A model generated the notes under the pieces. It saw only the letters and a program-made list of their open reading frames with translations, searched no databases and was not told the DNA's origin. Source: Pelagibacteraceae bacterium AG-439-F23 (GTDB lineage Bacteria > Pseudomonadota > Alphaproteobacteria > Pelagibacterales > Pelagibacteraceae). From it: a stretch of DNA of 45,672 bases. The stretch spans positions 1 to 45,672 of the forward strand of contig QCPT01000012.1 in the NCBI GenBank assembly GCA_003212415.1, in the 5' to 3' direction. The stretch's first letter is position 1, and the number at the start of each line of letters is the position of its first letter. A program made the position numbers and the translations under genes. Positions 18,423-27,355 of the stretch are shown here, piece by piece.

Positions 18423-19343
18423 ATGGAAAGTATTAGTAAACTTATCGGCCACGATCATTTATTTAATCATTTAACTGAACTTTATTTTAAAAAAAAAATA
18501 CCAAATAAAATTTTACTAAGTGGGAAAAAAGGAATAGGTAAATTTTTATTAGCTAGTCATTATGTTAATTTTATTCTTTCACAAGATGAGGCATTTAAAT
18601 ACAATTTAAAAAACTTTGAAGTAAATAGTCAAAATAATTCATATATATTATTTAAAAATGGCACGCATCCAAACATATTTTTAATGAGTAAAAATAATGA
18701 CAAAAAATATATAGAAATATTACAGATAAGAGAAATGATTAAATTTCAAAATAATTCATCTTTTAATAATAAAAATAAGTTTATAATTATTGATAACGTC
18801 AATGATTTAAATATAAATTCTACAAATGCTCTTCTTAAATCTATAGAACAACCTAACAATAATGTAATTTATATTTTAATACATAATAATGGATCTTTAA
18901 TTCAAGACACTCTTAAATCTCGTTGTATAGAATTTAAAATTTTTTTAGATAAATCTAGTCATAAATTAATTATAAATAACTATTTTTCTAAAAATATATA
19001 CGATTCATTGTCTAATGATCTTGTCAACTATTATAATAATCCATCCTTTACAATTTCTTTAATTAATTATTTAAATGAAAATTCTCTAGATTGTACAAAT
19101 ATAAAAATTGAAGATTTAATTAGTTTAATAATTAAAAATAAAGATTATTCAAAAAATAAATTTATTAATGAAAATATCAATTTTTTTATTGAATTATTTT
19201 TTTACAAAAAAATTATTGTTACTAAAAATTTAACATTTAGATTAAAGAAACATTTTTACAATAAGTTAAGAGAAATTAATAAATATAATTTAGATATGGA
19301 ATTATTTTTTATTGAATTTAAGGATAAATTATTAAATGAGTAA
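18423..19343 (+). CDS. holB: DNA polymerase III delta-prime subunit (divergent)
   Basis: A 306-residue AAA+-type protein matching the clamp-loader subunit delta-prime. It begins ISKLIGHDHLFNHL, has a degenerate P-loop GKKGIGKF near residues 33-40 (Phe where Ser/Thr is needed, usual for non-ATPase delta-prime), then NSTNALLKSIEQPNNNVIYIL and the LKSRCIEF motif (the SRC motif). The four cysteines that bind zinc in E. coli delta-prime are not visible between the P-loop and HPNIFLM. The C-terminal third is very Asn/Lys/Ile-rich and weakly conserved. Position between tmk and metG is the standard alphaproteobacterial order, which supports the call. Confidence 0.87.
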   Translation: MESISKLIGHDHLFNHLTELYFKKKIPNKILLSGKKGIGKFLLASHYVNFILSQDEAFKYNLKNFEVNSQNNSYILFKNGTHPNIFLMSKNNDKKYIEILQIREMIKFQNNSSFNNKNKFIIIDNVNDLNINSTNALLKSIEQPNNNVIYILIHNNGSLIQDTLKSRCIEFKIFLDKSSHKLIINNYFSKNIYDSLSNDLVNYYNNPSFTISLINYLNENSLDCTNIKIEDLISLIIKNKDYSKNKFINENINFFIELFFYKKIIVTKNLTFRLKKHFYNKLREINKYNLDMELFFIEFKDKLLNE

Positions 19344-20862
19344 AAATTATTATATTACAACACCCATCTATTATCCATCTGCTAAACCACATATGGGACA
19401 TGCATATTCAAGCATTATTGCTGATTTTTTTGCTCGATTCAAAAAAATTGATGGACATAAAGTATATTTTTTAACAGGAACTGATGAACATGGATTAAAA
19501 ATTCAAAGAGCAGCAGAAAAAAATAATAAAAGCCCAAAATTATTTTGTGATGAAATTAGTAAAATTTTTGAAGATCTAACTAAAACATTAAATCTTTCTA
19601 ATACTGATTTTATAAGAACAACAGAACTCAGACACAAAAAATCTGTTCAAAATCTCTGGAATATTCTAGAGAAAAATAAACAAATTTATCTTTCCAAATA
19701 CTCTGGATGGTATTCGGTTTCAGATGAAGCTTTTTACAATGAAGATGAAGTAGAAGAAAAAAATGGTGCAAAAATTTCTAAAACATCAGGATCTTTTGTT
19801 GAATGGGTAGAGGAAGAATCTTTTTTTTTTAAATTATCTGAATGGGAAAAGCCGCTATTAAAATTTTACGATAAAAATAAAAAATTTATACTTCCAGAAA
19901 GTAGAAGAAATGAAGTTATTAGTTTTGTAAAAAGCGGGTTAAAGGACCTGTCAGTCAGTAGAAAAACATTTTCATGGGGAATTAAAGTGCCAAGTGATGA
20001 TAAACACGTAGTTTACGTATGGTTAGATGCTCTAACTAATTATTTAAGCTCATTAAAATACCCCAATAAAAACAATGATCTATACAAAAGTTTTTGGCCT
20101 GCTGATTTACATATAATTGGTAAAGATATATTAAGATTTCATGCAATATATTGGCCTGCATTTTTATTGGCTGCTAACATAGAACCACCAAAGAGAGTTT
20201 ATGGTCATGGATGGATACTTTCTGGTGATGAAAAAATGTCTAAATCTAAAGGAAATATATTAGATCCTTTAGAAATTATTAATATTTATGGTTTGGACTG
20301 TCTAAGATACTATCTTTTGAAAGAGGTATCATTTGGAAATGATGGAAATATCTCAGAAGAAAAACTAGAAAATTGTATCAATAGTGATCTTGCAAATAAC
20401 TATGGTAATTTGTGTCAAAGAGTTTTGTCCTTTGCAGAAAAAAATTGTTCATCTATTATACCAAAACATGAATTTAATAATGATGATTTAATTATTCTTA
20501 ATTCAATTTCAGACTTAGATAAAATAAGATCTTTTATTGATAATCAAGATATAAATCAATACATGAGTTTTATAGTGGATCGTCTTTTTGCATCAAATAA
20601 ATATTTTAATGATCAAGAGCCTTGGAAAAGAAAGGAAGACAAATTAAGACTTTCTACTATTGTTTATACAGCAATTGAATTAATTAGAAAAATTACAATT
20701 CTTTTGTATCCAGTAATGCCTCAAACAACTCTTAAAGTATTAAACATTTTTAATATTAAAGAAAATAAAATTGATTTTTCTTCATTAAAGATAAATGAAT
20801 TTTTAATTGAAGGATTCAAAATTAATAAATTAGATATTTTATTTAAAAAAATAGAAAAATGA
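19336..20862 (+). CDS. metG: Methionyl-tRNA synthetase
   Basis: MetRS (508 residues) charges tRNA-Met with methionine for both initiation and elongation. The class I HIGH motif appears as KPHMGHAYSS near residue 17, and KMSKS as GDEKMSKSKGN near residue 298. GWYSVSDEAFYNEDEVEEK near residue 125 is the connective-peptide motif of the alphaproteobacterial/mitochondrial type, which lacks the zinc-binding cysteine quartet of the E. coli enzyme. There is no C-terminal tRNA-binding (EMAP-II) extension. It overlaps holB by 8 nt and tatD by 4 nt, so translation is probably coupled. Confidence 0.96.
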   Translation: MSKNYYITTPIYYPSAKPHMGHAYSSIIADFFARFKKIDGHKVYFLTGTDEHGLKIQRAAEKNNKSPKLFCDEISKIFEDLTKTLNLSNTDFIRTTELRHKKSVQNLWNILEKNKQIYLSKYSGWYSVSDEAFYNEDEVEEKNGAKISKTSGSFVEWVEEESFFFKLSEWEKPLLKFYDKNKKFILPESRRNEVISFVKSGLKDLSVSRKTFSWGIKVPSDDKHVVYVWLDALTNYLSSLKYPNKNNDLYKSFWPADLHIIGKDILRFHAIYWPAFLLAANIEPPKRVYGHGWILSGDEKMSKSKGNILDPLEIINIYGLDCLRYYLLKEVSFGNDGNISEEKLENCINSDLANNYGNLCQRVLSFAEKNCSSIIPKHEFNNDDLIILNSISDLDKIRSFIDNQDINQYMSFIVDRLFASNKYFNDQEPWKRKEDKLRLSTIVYTAIELIRKITILLYPVMPQTTLKVLNIFNIKENKIDFSSLKINEFLIEGFKINKLDILFKKIEK

Positions 20863-21617
20863 TTGATTCACATTGTCATTTAGATCATGAACCATTATTT
20901 TCAAATATTAATGAAGTTATTAATAGATCTAAAAAAATAGGATTAAAAAAAATTTTAACAATTTCAACTAGTAAAAAAAGTTTTGATAATATTAAAAAGA
21001 TTATTGAAGTTGATAAAATTATATATGGAACAATAGGCATACATCCACACGAGTCAAGTAAAGACAAAATTAATTCTAACTATTTGATTGATAATGCTAT
21101 AAAATATAAAAAGATTATAGGAGTAGGTGAGACTGGTCTAGATTTCTATTATGATAATAGCAAAAAAAATGATCAAATTGAAAGTTTTATTAAACATATA
21201 GAAGCATCAATAACTTTAAAATACCCTTTAATAGTTCATTCAAGAAATGCTGAAAAGGAAACTTTTGATATTTTAAATGATTACAAAAGTAGAAATATAA
21301 AAATTCTAATGCATTGTTTCACTGGATCAAAAGAATTTGCAAAAAAAATGATGAATCTAAATGCTTATTTTTCAGCAAGTGGGATAATAACTTTTAAAAA
21401 CAGTTTAGATCTTCAAGAAACATTTAAATTTATTGATAAAAATAAAATTCTAATAGAAACAGACAGTCCATTCTTAGCCCCTATACCGATGAGAGGTAAA
21501 AAAAATGAACCATCATTTATAAAGTATACTTTGGAAAAGCTTTCTGATTTAAAGTCAATAGATTTTAATGAGTTAGAACAAATTACAAGTAACAATTTTA
21601 ATAATTTGTTTTCCTAA
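20859..21617 (+). CDS. tatD: TatD-family metal-dependent hydrolase
   Basis: A 252-residue TIM-barrel hydrolase of the TatD family, a group that includes metal-dependent DNases. Metal-binding positions are all present: the HxH motif in MIDSHCHLDH at the N-terminus, Glu in VGETGLDFYYD near residue 91, His in IVHSRNAEKET near residue 127, His in MHCFTGS near residue 151, and Asp in ETDSPFLAPIPMRG near residue 203. The usual family length is about 255-265. It follows metG with a 4-nt overlap, the common metG-tatD pairing, and is followed after 2 nt by the MBL hydrolase. Confidence 0.93.
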   Translation: MIDSHCHLDHEPLFSNINEVINRSKKIGLKKILTISTSKKSFDNIKKIIEVDKIIYGTIGIHPHESSKDKINSNYLIDNAIKYKKIIGVGETGLDFYYDNSKKNDQIESFIKHIEASITLKYPLIVHSRNAEKETFDILNDYKSRNIKILMHCFTGSKEFAKKMMNLNAYFSASGIITFKNSLDLQETFKFIDKNKILIETDSPFLAPIPMRGKKNEPSFIKYTLEKLSDLKSIDFNELEQITSNNFNNLFS

Positions 21618-21619
21618 AT

Positions 21620-22396
21620 ATGTCGATTAAATTTATCCTATTAGGCTGTGGAAGTTCTATGGGTGTGCCTAGACCAGATGGTTTTTTTGGTAACTGTAAC
21701 CCTAATAATAAGAAAAATTATAGAACAAGATGTTCTGCATTAATTAAGACATCTAATGAAAATATTTTAATTGATACATCGCCTGATTTACGTCAGCAAT
21801 TATTACGTCATAAAATAAAAAAAATTAACAAAGTATACTACTCTCATATGCATGCAGATCAAACACATGGTATAAATGATTTAAGGTCATTTTTTTTAAA
21901 TACTAAAAAACAAATTAATATATACGCGGATACAAAAACTTCTGAAACTTTAAAAAAAAGTTTTTCTTTCTGTTTTAAAAAATATTCAAATGAATATCCC
22001 GCTACATTAAAACTTAATAAACTTAATAAAAATCTAACCGTAAATCATAAAAATAAAAAAATTAAAATTAAAACTGTTCAAGTTGAGCATGGTAAAGTTA
22101 AATCAAATTGCTTTATAATTGATAAAAAATTAGCTTACATTACTGATGTGAGTGATATTTATAAAAAAGATTTTTTGCATTTTAAAAATTTGAAATATTT
22201 AATTATAGACTGTCTTTGGTATAATGATCATCCATCACATTTTAATTTAAAAAAATCATTATTTTTTATTAAAAAATTTAATCCAAAACATGCTATTTTA
22301 TCAAATTTATCAACTGTATTAGATTACAATGAACTAAAAAAAGCTTTACCAAAAAATATTATTCCAGCGCATGATGGTCTAACAATAAAATTATAA
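21620..22396 (+). CDS. MBL-fold metallohydrolase (PhnP/RNase Z-like)
   Basis: A 258-residue metallo-beta-lactamase-fold protein. It starts with FILLGCGSSMGVPRPDG, and its metal motif is SHMHADQTHGINDLR near residue 75, an HxHxDQ variant of the usual HxHxDH that I associate with alphaproteobacterial members next to tatD. Further ligands are probably in VEHGK near residue 155, YITDVSDI near residue 173 and IPAHDGL near the C-terminus. The family resembles PhnP cyclic phosphodiesterase and tRNase Z, but the substrate cannot be told from sequence. It ends overlapping the convergent gpx gene by 6 nt. Confidence 0.85.
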   Translation: MSIKFILLGCGSSMGVPRPDGFFGNCNPNNKKNYRTRCSALIKTSNENILIDTSPDLRQQLLRHKIKKINKVYYSHMHADQTHGINDLRSFFLNTKKQINIYADTKTSETLKKSFSFCFKKYSNEYPATLKLNKLNKNLTVNHKNKKIKIKTVQVEHGKVKSNCFIIDKKLAYITDVSDIYKKDFLHFKNLKYLIIDCLWYNDHPSHFNLKKSLFFIKKFNPKHAILSNLSTVLDYNELKKALPKNIIPAHDGLTIKL

Positions 22397-22936
22397 AATT
22401 TGCTCTATTTTTTTAATTAATTTCTTTGACAATGGATTTTTAAAGGATGAAAATGTTTCTTCAATTTTTCCATCTTTATTAATCAAAATTTTATGAAAAT
22501 TCCACTTGGGTACAGCTGATTTACCATAATTATCATTAGCCCATTTAAATATCTCATGGGCATTATTTCCCTTAACATCAGTTATTGTAGTTATGGGGAA
22601 ACTTATATTAAAATTAACATCACAGAATTTTTTTACTTCATCATTATTATTTTTTTCTTGATTAAATGAATTTGAAGGTATTGCTAAAACAATTAGTCCT
22701 TTTGATTTATATCTGTCCCATAATTCTTGGAGATCTTTATATTGTTTTGTAAAACCACAATGGCTAGCCGTATTGACTATAAGTACTACCTTTCCTTTAA
22801 AATCTTTAAAATCGATAATTTCTCCGGTTATACTATCAATTTTAAAGTCAAAAAATATCTTTTCATAATTTGCTGATAGAGAATTTTTAAAAAATATCAT
22901 GATTATAGCTATAAAAATTAATAACAATTTGTTCAT
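22391..22936 (-). CDS. Glutathione peroxidase-family thiol peroxidase
   Basis: A 181-residue thioredoxin-fold peroxidase with an N-terminal hydrophobic signal segment (about residues 1-21), so it probably acts in the periplasm. The redox Cys is in NTASHCGFT near residue 60; it is cysteine rather than selenocysteine. Trp and Asn of the catalytic tetrad are kept in VPKWNFHKILINKDG near residue 145. The tetrad Gln position (usual CNQFG) reads IPSNSFNQE, so Gln is replaced by Ser. A second Cys near residue 104 (VKKFCDVN) may resolve the disulfide, giving a thioredoxin-dependent enzyme. It lies 8 nt downstream of nhaA. Confidence 0.9.
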   Translation of the reverse strand: MNKLLLIFIAIIMIFFKNSLSANYEKIFFDFKIDSITGEIIDFKDFKGKVVLIVNTASHCGFTKQYKDLQELWDRYKSKGLIVLAIPSNSFNQEKNNNDEVKKFCDVNFNISFPITTITDVKGNNAHEIFKWANDNYGKSAVPKWNFHKILINKDGKIEETFSSFKNPLSKKLIKKIEQIL

Positions 22937-22944
22937 AGAGTTAA

Positions 22945-24117
22945 TTATTTGTTAGATGTAAATAGTATTAAAAAGTATCCAAATAAAGTGGATAACAATG
23001 ATCCAGTTAATACTCCTATCTTAACTCCATCCATATACTGCATATTGTCAACAAATGCTAAATTTCCAACAAATAAACTCATAGTAAATCCAATACCAGT
23101 TAAAATTCCTACTCCATATAAATTTAACCAATTAGAATTATTTGGCATTTGTGCCACTTTAAGTTTAATAGAAATATATGAAAAAATAAAAACGCCTAGC
23201 TGTTTACCAACAAATAATCCTAAAACTATGCCTAATGGAACTTTATCTAACAATGAAGAAAAAGTTAATCCTTCCAAAGAAACTCCGGCATTAGCAAATG
23301 CAAATAATGGCATAATACAAAAAGCAACATATGGACTAATGGCGTGCTCAATCTTAATTAATAAAGAAAAATCTTTTTCATTTTTTCTGTGAGGAATTGT
23401 TATTGCCAATAAAACACCTGCAATGGTTGCATGTATACCAGAATTATGTGTAAAGTCCCAAAGAAAAATCCCAACTATTAAATAAGGTAGAAATTTTTTT
23501 ATATTAAATTTATTAATTGCTATTAAAATTAAGAACGCTAATAGCATTAAAGATAAATATTTTATACTAAGATCTCCAGAGTAAAATAAAGCAATTATAA
23601 CAATGGCACCAAGATCATCTATTATAGCTAAAGCAGTTAAAAAAACTTTTAATGATAGTGGTACTTTTTTTCCTAATAAAGAAAGAACTCCTAATGAAAA
23701 AGCTATATCAGTAGCAGAGGGTATAGCCCATCCATTTAATGTTTCAACATCTCCTAAATTAATAAAAATATAAATTAATGCTGGCACAATCATTCCGCCA
23801 ACAGCAGCAATTATAGGTAACATTGCCTGTTTAATATTAGATAATTCACCTTGTAAAAATTCTCTTTTTATCTCTAAAGTTACAAAGAAAAAAAATATTG
23901 CCATTAAGGCATCATTGATCCAATGAATTATACTTAATTTTAAACCAATATTATTGATTCCAATAAATATAAATTTTTCTAAAGTATTAAAGTATAAATT
24001 TGATAGATCTGAATTACTAATAACTAGAGCAATAATTGCACTAAACAGTAAAACTAATCCACTTGCTGCTTCAAGTTTAAAAAACCATTTAAAAGGTTTT
24101 GTTACATTCTGTATCAT
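22945..24117 (-). CDS. nhaA: Na+/H+ antiporter NhaA
   Basis: NhaA (390 residues) exports sodium in exchange for protons across the inner membrane, useful in seawater. The sequence has about twelve hydrophobic helices. The ion-binding Asp pair is in LTALAIIDDLGAIVIIALFY near residue 165. Other family blocks are GWAIPSATDIAFSLGVL near residue 130 and GVGILTGIGFTMSLFVG near residue 340. Length equals the family norm. It starts 1 nt after the zinc-ribbon gene ends and is followed by gpx after 8 nt, so the three minus-strand genes look like one operon. Confidence 0.95.
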   Translation of the reverse strand: MIQNVTKPFKWFFKLEAASGLVLLFSAIIALVISNSDLSNLYFNTLEKFIFIGINNIGLKLSIIHWINDALMAIFFFFVTLEIKREFLQGELSNIKQAMLPIIAAVGGMIVPALIYIFINLGDVETLNGWAIPSATDIAFSLGVLSLLGKKVPLSLKVFLTALAIIDDLGAIVIIALFYSGDLSIKYLSLMLLAFLILIAINKFNIKKFLPYLIVGIFLWDFTHNSGIHATIAGVLLAITIPHRKNEKDFSLLIKIEHAISPYVAFCIMPLFAFANAGVSLEGLTFSSLLDKVPLGIVLGLFVGKQLGVFIFSYISIKLKVAQMPNNSNWLNLYGVGILTGIGFTMSLFVGNLAFVDNMQYMDGVKIGVLTGSLLSTLFGYFLILFTSNK

Positions 24118-24118
24118 T

Positions 24119-24562
24119 TTAATTAAATAAATCTTTTACAAAAGAATTTAAATCAAAAAAGGTCAAGTATAAATTATCTAACAATGGAATTAATATTGGT
24201 AAATAATCAGAAATATTACTTTTGAAAGTATCTAAAATTAAAATTAATGCAATAAAAGTAATAAATATTATTATTAAATTATTAAGTATATTTTCTAAAG
24301 ATATATTTTTATTTATTTTTTGATTGTTATTTTTTTTTTGTATTATAGAATGATTAATAGGAATTTTTTTTTCTCTCTTATTTGATATATTTTTATTTTT
24401 TATAGAAAGTTCAACTTTTTCTAATATTTCGTTTTCTTTATTTGATATTGTATAATGCCATTTATGATTACATATACTACATTGTAATAATCTACCTTTT
24501 TCAGGAATAAGTTTTTCATCTATATTAAATTTTTTATTACAATTTGGACAACCAACTATCAT
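24119..24562 (-). CDS. Zinc-ribbon (MJ0042-type) single-pass membrane protein
   Basis: A 147-residue protein. Its first 40 residues form a zinc ribbon with two CxxC knuckles, CPNCNKKF at residue 5 and CSICNHKW near residue 31, of the MJ0042/zinc_ribbon_5 type often found in alphaproteobacterial membrane-anchored proteins. A lysine- and asparagine-rich linker leads to one strong transmembrane helix at about residues 92-111 (LIIIFITFIALILILDTF), and a short C-terminal tail follows. The role is unknown; the ribbon probably faces the cytoplasm. It is first in a presumed operon with nhaA and gpx, and diverges from tRNA-Pro. Confidence 0.75.
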   Translation of the reverse strand: MIVGCPNCNKKFNIDEKLIPEKGRLLQCSICNHKWHYTISNKENEILEKVELSIKNKNISNKREKKIPINHSIIQKKNNNQKINKNISLENILNNLIIIFITFIALILILDTFKSNISDYLPILIPLLDNLYLTFFDLNSFVKDLFN

Positions 24563-24619
24563 ATAGTTACTTATATATTAATTTATTAAATTTTTCTTAA
24601 AAATCCTCATTAATATACT

Positions 24620-24647
24620 TTGAATTTCAATTTATCTGCTGTATTAG
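24620..24647 (+). promoter_or_regulatory. Predicted promoter of tRNA-Pro and downstream NDUFS4 gene
   Basis: TTGAAT at 24620-24625 and TATTAG at 24642-24647 are 16 nt apart and place transcription start a few bases before the tRNA at 24657. Because the protein gene starts 5 nt after the tRNA, this promoter probably serves both. Confidence 0.45.
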
Positions 24648-24656
24648 TACATCATT

Positions 24657-24733
<77 letters not shown>

Positions 24734-24738
24734 TTATT

Positions 24739-25020
24739 ATGAAAAAAGCAATTATTTATAAACCTTCAAAAACACCAATGCAGTCTGGTACTAGAAAATA
24801 CAATAAATGGATTATTGAATTTATCACAGAAAAACCAGGTATTAATCCATTAATGGGTTGGGAAAGCTCAACTGATACTTATAGTGAAATAAAACTAGAG
24901 TTTAATAATAAAGAATTGGCTATAGACTATGCTAAAAAAAACAAAATTAATTATGAACTTATTAAATCTAATATAAAAAAAATAAATAAAAAATCTTATG
25001 CAGATAATTTTACTAAATAA
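24739..25020 (+). CDS. NDUFS4-type accessory subunit of respiratory complex I
   Basis: A 93-residue protein of the ETC complex I (NDUFS4/18-kDa) family, an accessory subunit of alphaproteobacterial and mitochondrial NADH:ubiquinone oxidoreductase. The N-terminal AIIYKPSKTPMQSGTRK, the central WIIEFITEKPGINPLMGWESSTDTY region (only partly quoted: NPLMGWESSTDTY) and the pattern ELAIDYAKKNKINYEL match the family. The start is 5 nt after the tRNA-Pro CCA, leaving no room for a promoter, so the mRNA is probably released by tRNA 3' processing with an almost absent leader. The sbmA-like gene follows after 8 nt. Confidence 0.9.
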   Translation: MKKAIIYKPSKTPMQSGTRKYNKWIIEFITEKPGINPLMGWESSTDTYSEIKLEFNNKELAIDYAKKNKINYELIKSNIKKINKKSYADNFTK

Positions 25021-25028
25021 ATAATAAA

Positions 25029-26039
25029 ATGTTTAAATTTTTTACTAATAGAAAATGGTTTTTGTGGAGTATTTTTGGTTCGGTTTTTATATTAATTTCT
25101 ACCTGGTACCAAGTTCAGCTTGATGTAAGAATAAACGAATGGTTTGGTGAATTTTATGATACTTTACAAAAAGCTTTAACAACACCAAATTCAGTAAGTG
25201 AAAAAGAATTTATTGGTTACCTATTTACTTTTGCTAAAATTGCAGCTTTGTGGATATTGATTGCTGTCTTTACCGGATTTTTTACAAGTCATTGGGTTTT
25301 TCGTTGGAGAACAGCTATGGCAGATTATTACCATGAGCAATGGCTAAAAGCTAGACTTACTGAAGGAGCTTCTCAGAGAGTTCAAGAAGATACATTAAAA
25401 TTTGCTAGAATAATGGAAGGACTTGGAACTGGTTTGTTGGATAGTATAATGACTCTAATTGCTTTCACACCTATACTTTGGGGTTTATCTAAGCAAATAG
25501 ATGTATTACCCTGGATTGGTCAAGTTGATCATGCATTAGTATGGGTTGCTATAATTTCGGCTCTGGGGGGAACTATATTATTAGCTGCTGTAGGAATAAA
25601 ATTACCAGGTATAGAATATGATATTCAAAAAGAAGAAGCTGGTTATAGAAAAGAATTAGTTCATGGAGAAGATGATCCTATTAGGGCAGCCCCTCCAACT
25701 ATTGGTCAATTATATAATAGAGTTAGAGGTATACATTATAGATCTTATTTTCATTATTTGTATTTTAATACAGTTAAATGGAGTTATTTCCAAGGAATGG
25801 TGATAGTTCCTTATTTGGCTTTAGCTCCAACCATTGTTACTGGTGCAATTACACTTGGATTTGTTCAACAAATAACAAGAGCTTTTGGAAGAGTTGAGGG
25901 TTCATTACAATATTTAGTTAAAAGTTGGTCAACAATTGTAGAACTTATATCTGTTTGGAAAAGATTAAGAGAATTTGAAACTAAACTTCATTCTACAACA
26001 AATGATGCTACTATAGTTAATAATAGTGAATCTAAATAA
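25029..26039 (+). CDS. sbmA: SbmA/BacA-family peptide transporter
   Basis: A 336-residue inner-membrane protein of the SbmA/BacA family, which takes up peptides (including some antimicrobial peptides) using the proton gradient. Recognisable blocks are VFRWRTAMADYYHEQWL near residue 91, EGASQRVQEDTLKFAR near residue 113, GIKLPGIEYD, YRKELVHGEDDPIRAAPPT near residue 206, YFHYLYFNT and ITLGFVQQITRAFGRVEGS. There is no ATPase domain. Compared with E. coli SbmA (about 406 residues) some 70 N-terminal residues are missing, but the match begins at once, so this looks like a short family version rather than a broken gene. Overlaps glpX by 14 nt. Confidence 0.9.
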   Translation: MFKFFTNRKWFLWSIFGSVFILISTWYQVQLDVRINEWFGEFYDTLQKALTTPNSVSEKEFIGYLFTFAKIAALWILIAVFTGFFTSHWVFRWRTAMADYYHEQWLKARLTEGASQRVQEDTLKFARIMEGLGTGLLDSIMTLIAFTPILWGLSKQIDVLPWIGQVDHALVWVAIISALGGTILLAAVGIKLPGIEYDIQKEEAGYRKELVHGEDDPIRAAPPTIGQLYNRVRGIHYRSYFHYLYFNTVKWSYFQGMVIVPYLALAPTIVTGAITLGFVQQITRAFGRVEGSLQYLVKSWSTIVELISVWKRLREFETKLHSTTNDATIVNNSESK

Positions 26040-26967
26040 ACAATTAATCAACGATTTTGTTAACGTTACATCAAAAGCAGCTGCATCTTGTTATAAACAT
26101 ATAGGTAAAGATGATAAAATTTTAGCAGATAAATCTGCAACTGACTCTATGAGGGAAAATTTAAACAATTTGGATATAGATGGTGAAGTTGTAATAGGAG
26201 AGGGTGAGTTAGATGAAGCGCCAATGCTTTATATTGGTGAAAAATTGGGTACTGGTAAAGGACCTTTGGTAGATATAGCGGTTGATCCAGTTGAAGGAAC
26301 AAACTTTGTAGCAAAAAATTTACCTGATGCTCTATCTGTTATGTCCATTTCATCAAAAGGAAATTTATTTAATGCTCCAGAAACATACATGGACAAAATT
26401 GCAGTTAGAAAAAATGTTCCTTTTGATGCAACAGATCTAGATTTTTCTATAGAAAAAAATATTAAAAATATTGCAGAATCTCAAAACAAAAAAATTTGTG
26501 AAATAACCGCATGTTTGCTTAATAGGCCTAGACATAAAGAAATAATTGATAAATTAAGCAGTTTAAATGTAAATTTAAAATTAATTAATGATGGCGATGT
26601 ATCCGGTGCGTTATTAGTCACTAACGATAAATATAAAGTTGATATTTTTCTTGGTATAGGTGGTGGTCCAGAAGGTGTTTTGGCTGCTTCTGCATTAGAT
26701 GCTTTTGGATGTAAATTTCAAGGAAGATTTTTGTTTAAAACTGATAACGATATAGTTAGAGCTAAGAAAATGGGTATTAAAGATTTGAATAAGAAATATG
26801 AATTAAGTGAAATTATTAGAGGTGATTCATTATTTTGTGCAACAGGTATAACATCTGGCGATCTTGTTAATGGTATAAAAATTGATAATGGTAAATATAT
26901 TGCAGAAACATTATTAACTTACAAAAAAACTATTAGTATAGTAAAAAAAGAGATACCAATTACTTGA
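26026..26967 (+). CDS. glpX: Class II fructose-1,6-bisphosphatase
   Basis: GlpX (313 residues) dephosphorylates fructose-1,6-bisphosphate in gluconeogenesis, important in a cell that feeds on small organic acids and amino acids. The start codon is GTG at 26026, which lies inside the sbmA-like gene; homology begins right there (INDFVNVTSKAAASCYKHIG), so the overlap of 14 nt is real. Signature motifs are GEVVIGEGELDEAPMLYIGE near residue 53, IAVDPVEGTN near residue 84 (metal and phosphate binding) and FLGIGGGPEGVLAASAL near residue 206. Length is slightly below the usual 320-335. tRNA-Glu follows after 35 nt. Confidence 0.95.
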   Translation: MNLNKQLINDFVNVTSKAAASCYKHIGKDDKILADKSATDSMRENLNNLDIDGEVVIGEGELDEAPMLYIGEKLGTGKGPLVDIAVDPVEGTNFVAKNLPDALSVMSISSKGNLFNAPETYMDKIAVRKNVPFDATDLDFSIEKNIKNIAESQNKKICEITACLLNRPRHKEIIDKLSSLNVNLKLINDGDVSGALLVTNDKYKVDIFLGIGGGPEGVLAASALDAFGCKFQGRFLFKTDNDIVRAKKMGIKDLNKKYELSEIIRGDSLFCATGITSGDLVNGIKIDNGKYIAETLLTYKKTISIVKKEIPIT

Positions 26968-27002
26968 AAAACTATAATAATTACAATAAAAGATCTTGCC
27001 TT

Positions 27003-27077
27003 GGTCCCTTCGTCTATCGGTTAGGACACATGGTTTTCATCCATGAAAGAGGGGTTCGATTCCCCTAGGGACCGCCA
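27003..27077 (+). tRNA. tRNA-Glu (anticodon TTC)
   Basis: A 75-nt cloverleaf. Acceptor GGTCCCT pairs with AGGGACC, and the D arm reads CGTCTATCGGTTAGGACA. Anticodon stem CATGG/CCATG carries loop TTTTCAT with anticodon TTC. T arm GGGG-TTCGATT-CCCC, discriminator G and encoded CCA complete it. A TTGAAA hexamer at 26964-26969, overlapping the glpX stop, could be its -35 box. A protein gene begins 5 nt after the CCA. Confidence 0.98.
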
Positions 27078-27082
27078 AATTT

Positions 27083-27355
27083 ATGTATTTTGTTTACTTA
27101 ATAGTTTCGAAAAACAAAAAAAAGACAATTTCTTACGTTGGATATACAAATAATGTTGAAAAAAGATTGAAGAATCATAATGATTCAAAGGGTGCAAAGT
27201 TTACAAGAGGAAGAAAATGGAAATTAATCTATTTCAAAAATTACTATTCGAAAACAAAAGCATTAAAAGAAGAATATAAATTAAAAAAAAATTATTATTT
27301 AAGAAATAAAATAAAAAGAAGATTTAATGAAAATTTCAATTTTACTACCATATAA
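27083..27355 (+). CDS. GIY-YIG domain protein (UPF0213-like)
   Basis: A 90-residue single-domain GIY-YIG protein, of the YhbQ/UPF0213 size class. The motif halves are FVYLIVSKNKKKTISYVGYT (with YVGYT as the YIG part) at residues 3-22, followed by NVEKRLKNHN with the conserved Arg and the expected AKFTRGRKWKLIYF block near residues 38-51. Small proteins of this family are putative structure-specific nucleases; function here is unproven. It starts 5 nt after the tRNA-Glu CCA and its last 29 nt overlap the next glycosyltransferase gene. Confidence 0.85.
   Translation: MYFVYLIVSKNKKKTISYVGYTNNVEKRLKNHNDSKGAKFTRGRKWKLIYFKNYYSKTKALKEEYKLKKNYYLRNKIKRRFNENFNFTTI

Noticed and set aside
22700-22800. 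Selenocysteine in the glutathione peroxidase
   Set aside because: The redox residue is encoded by a normal cysteine codon and the frame has no internal TGA.
22949-23392. 147-residue plus-strand frame inside nhaA
   Set aside because: It is a shadow of nhaA, with low-complexity Asn/Pro/Ser content and no family motif.
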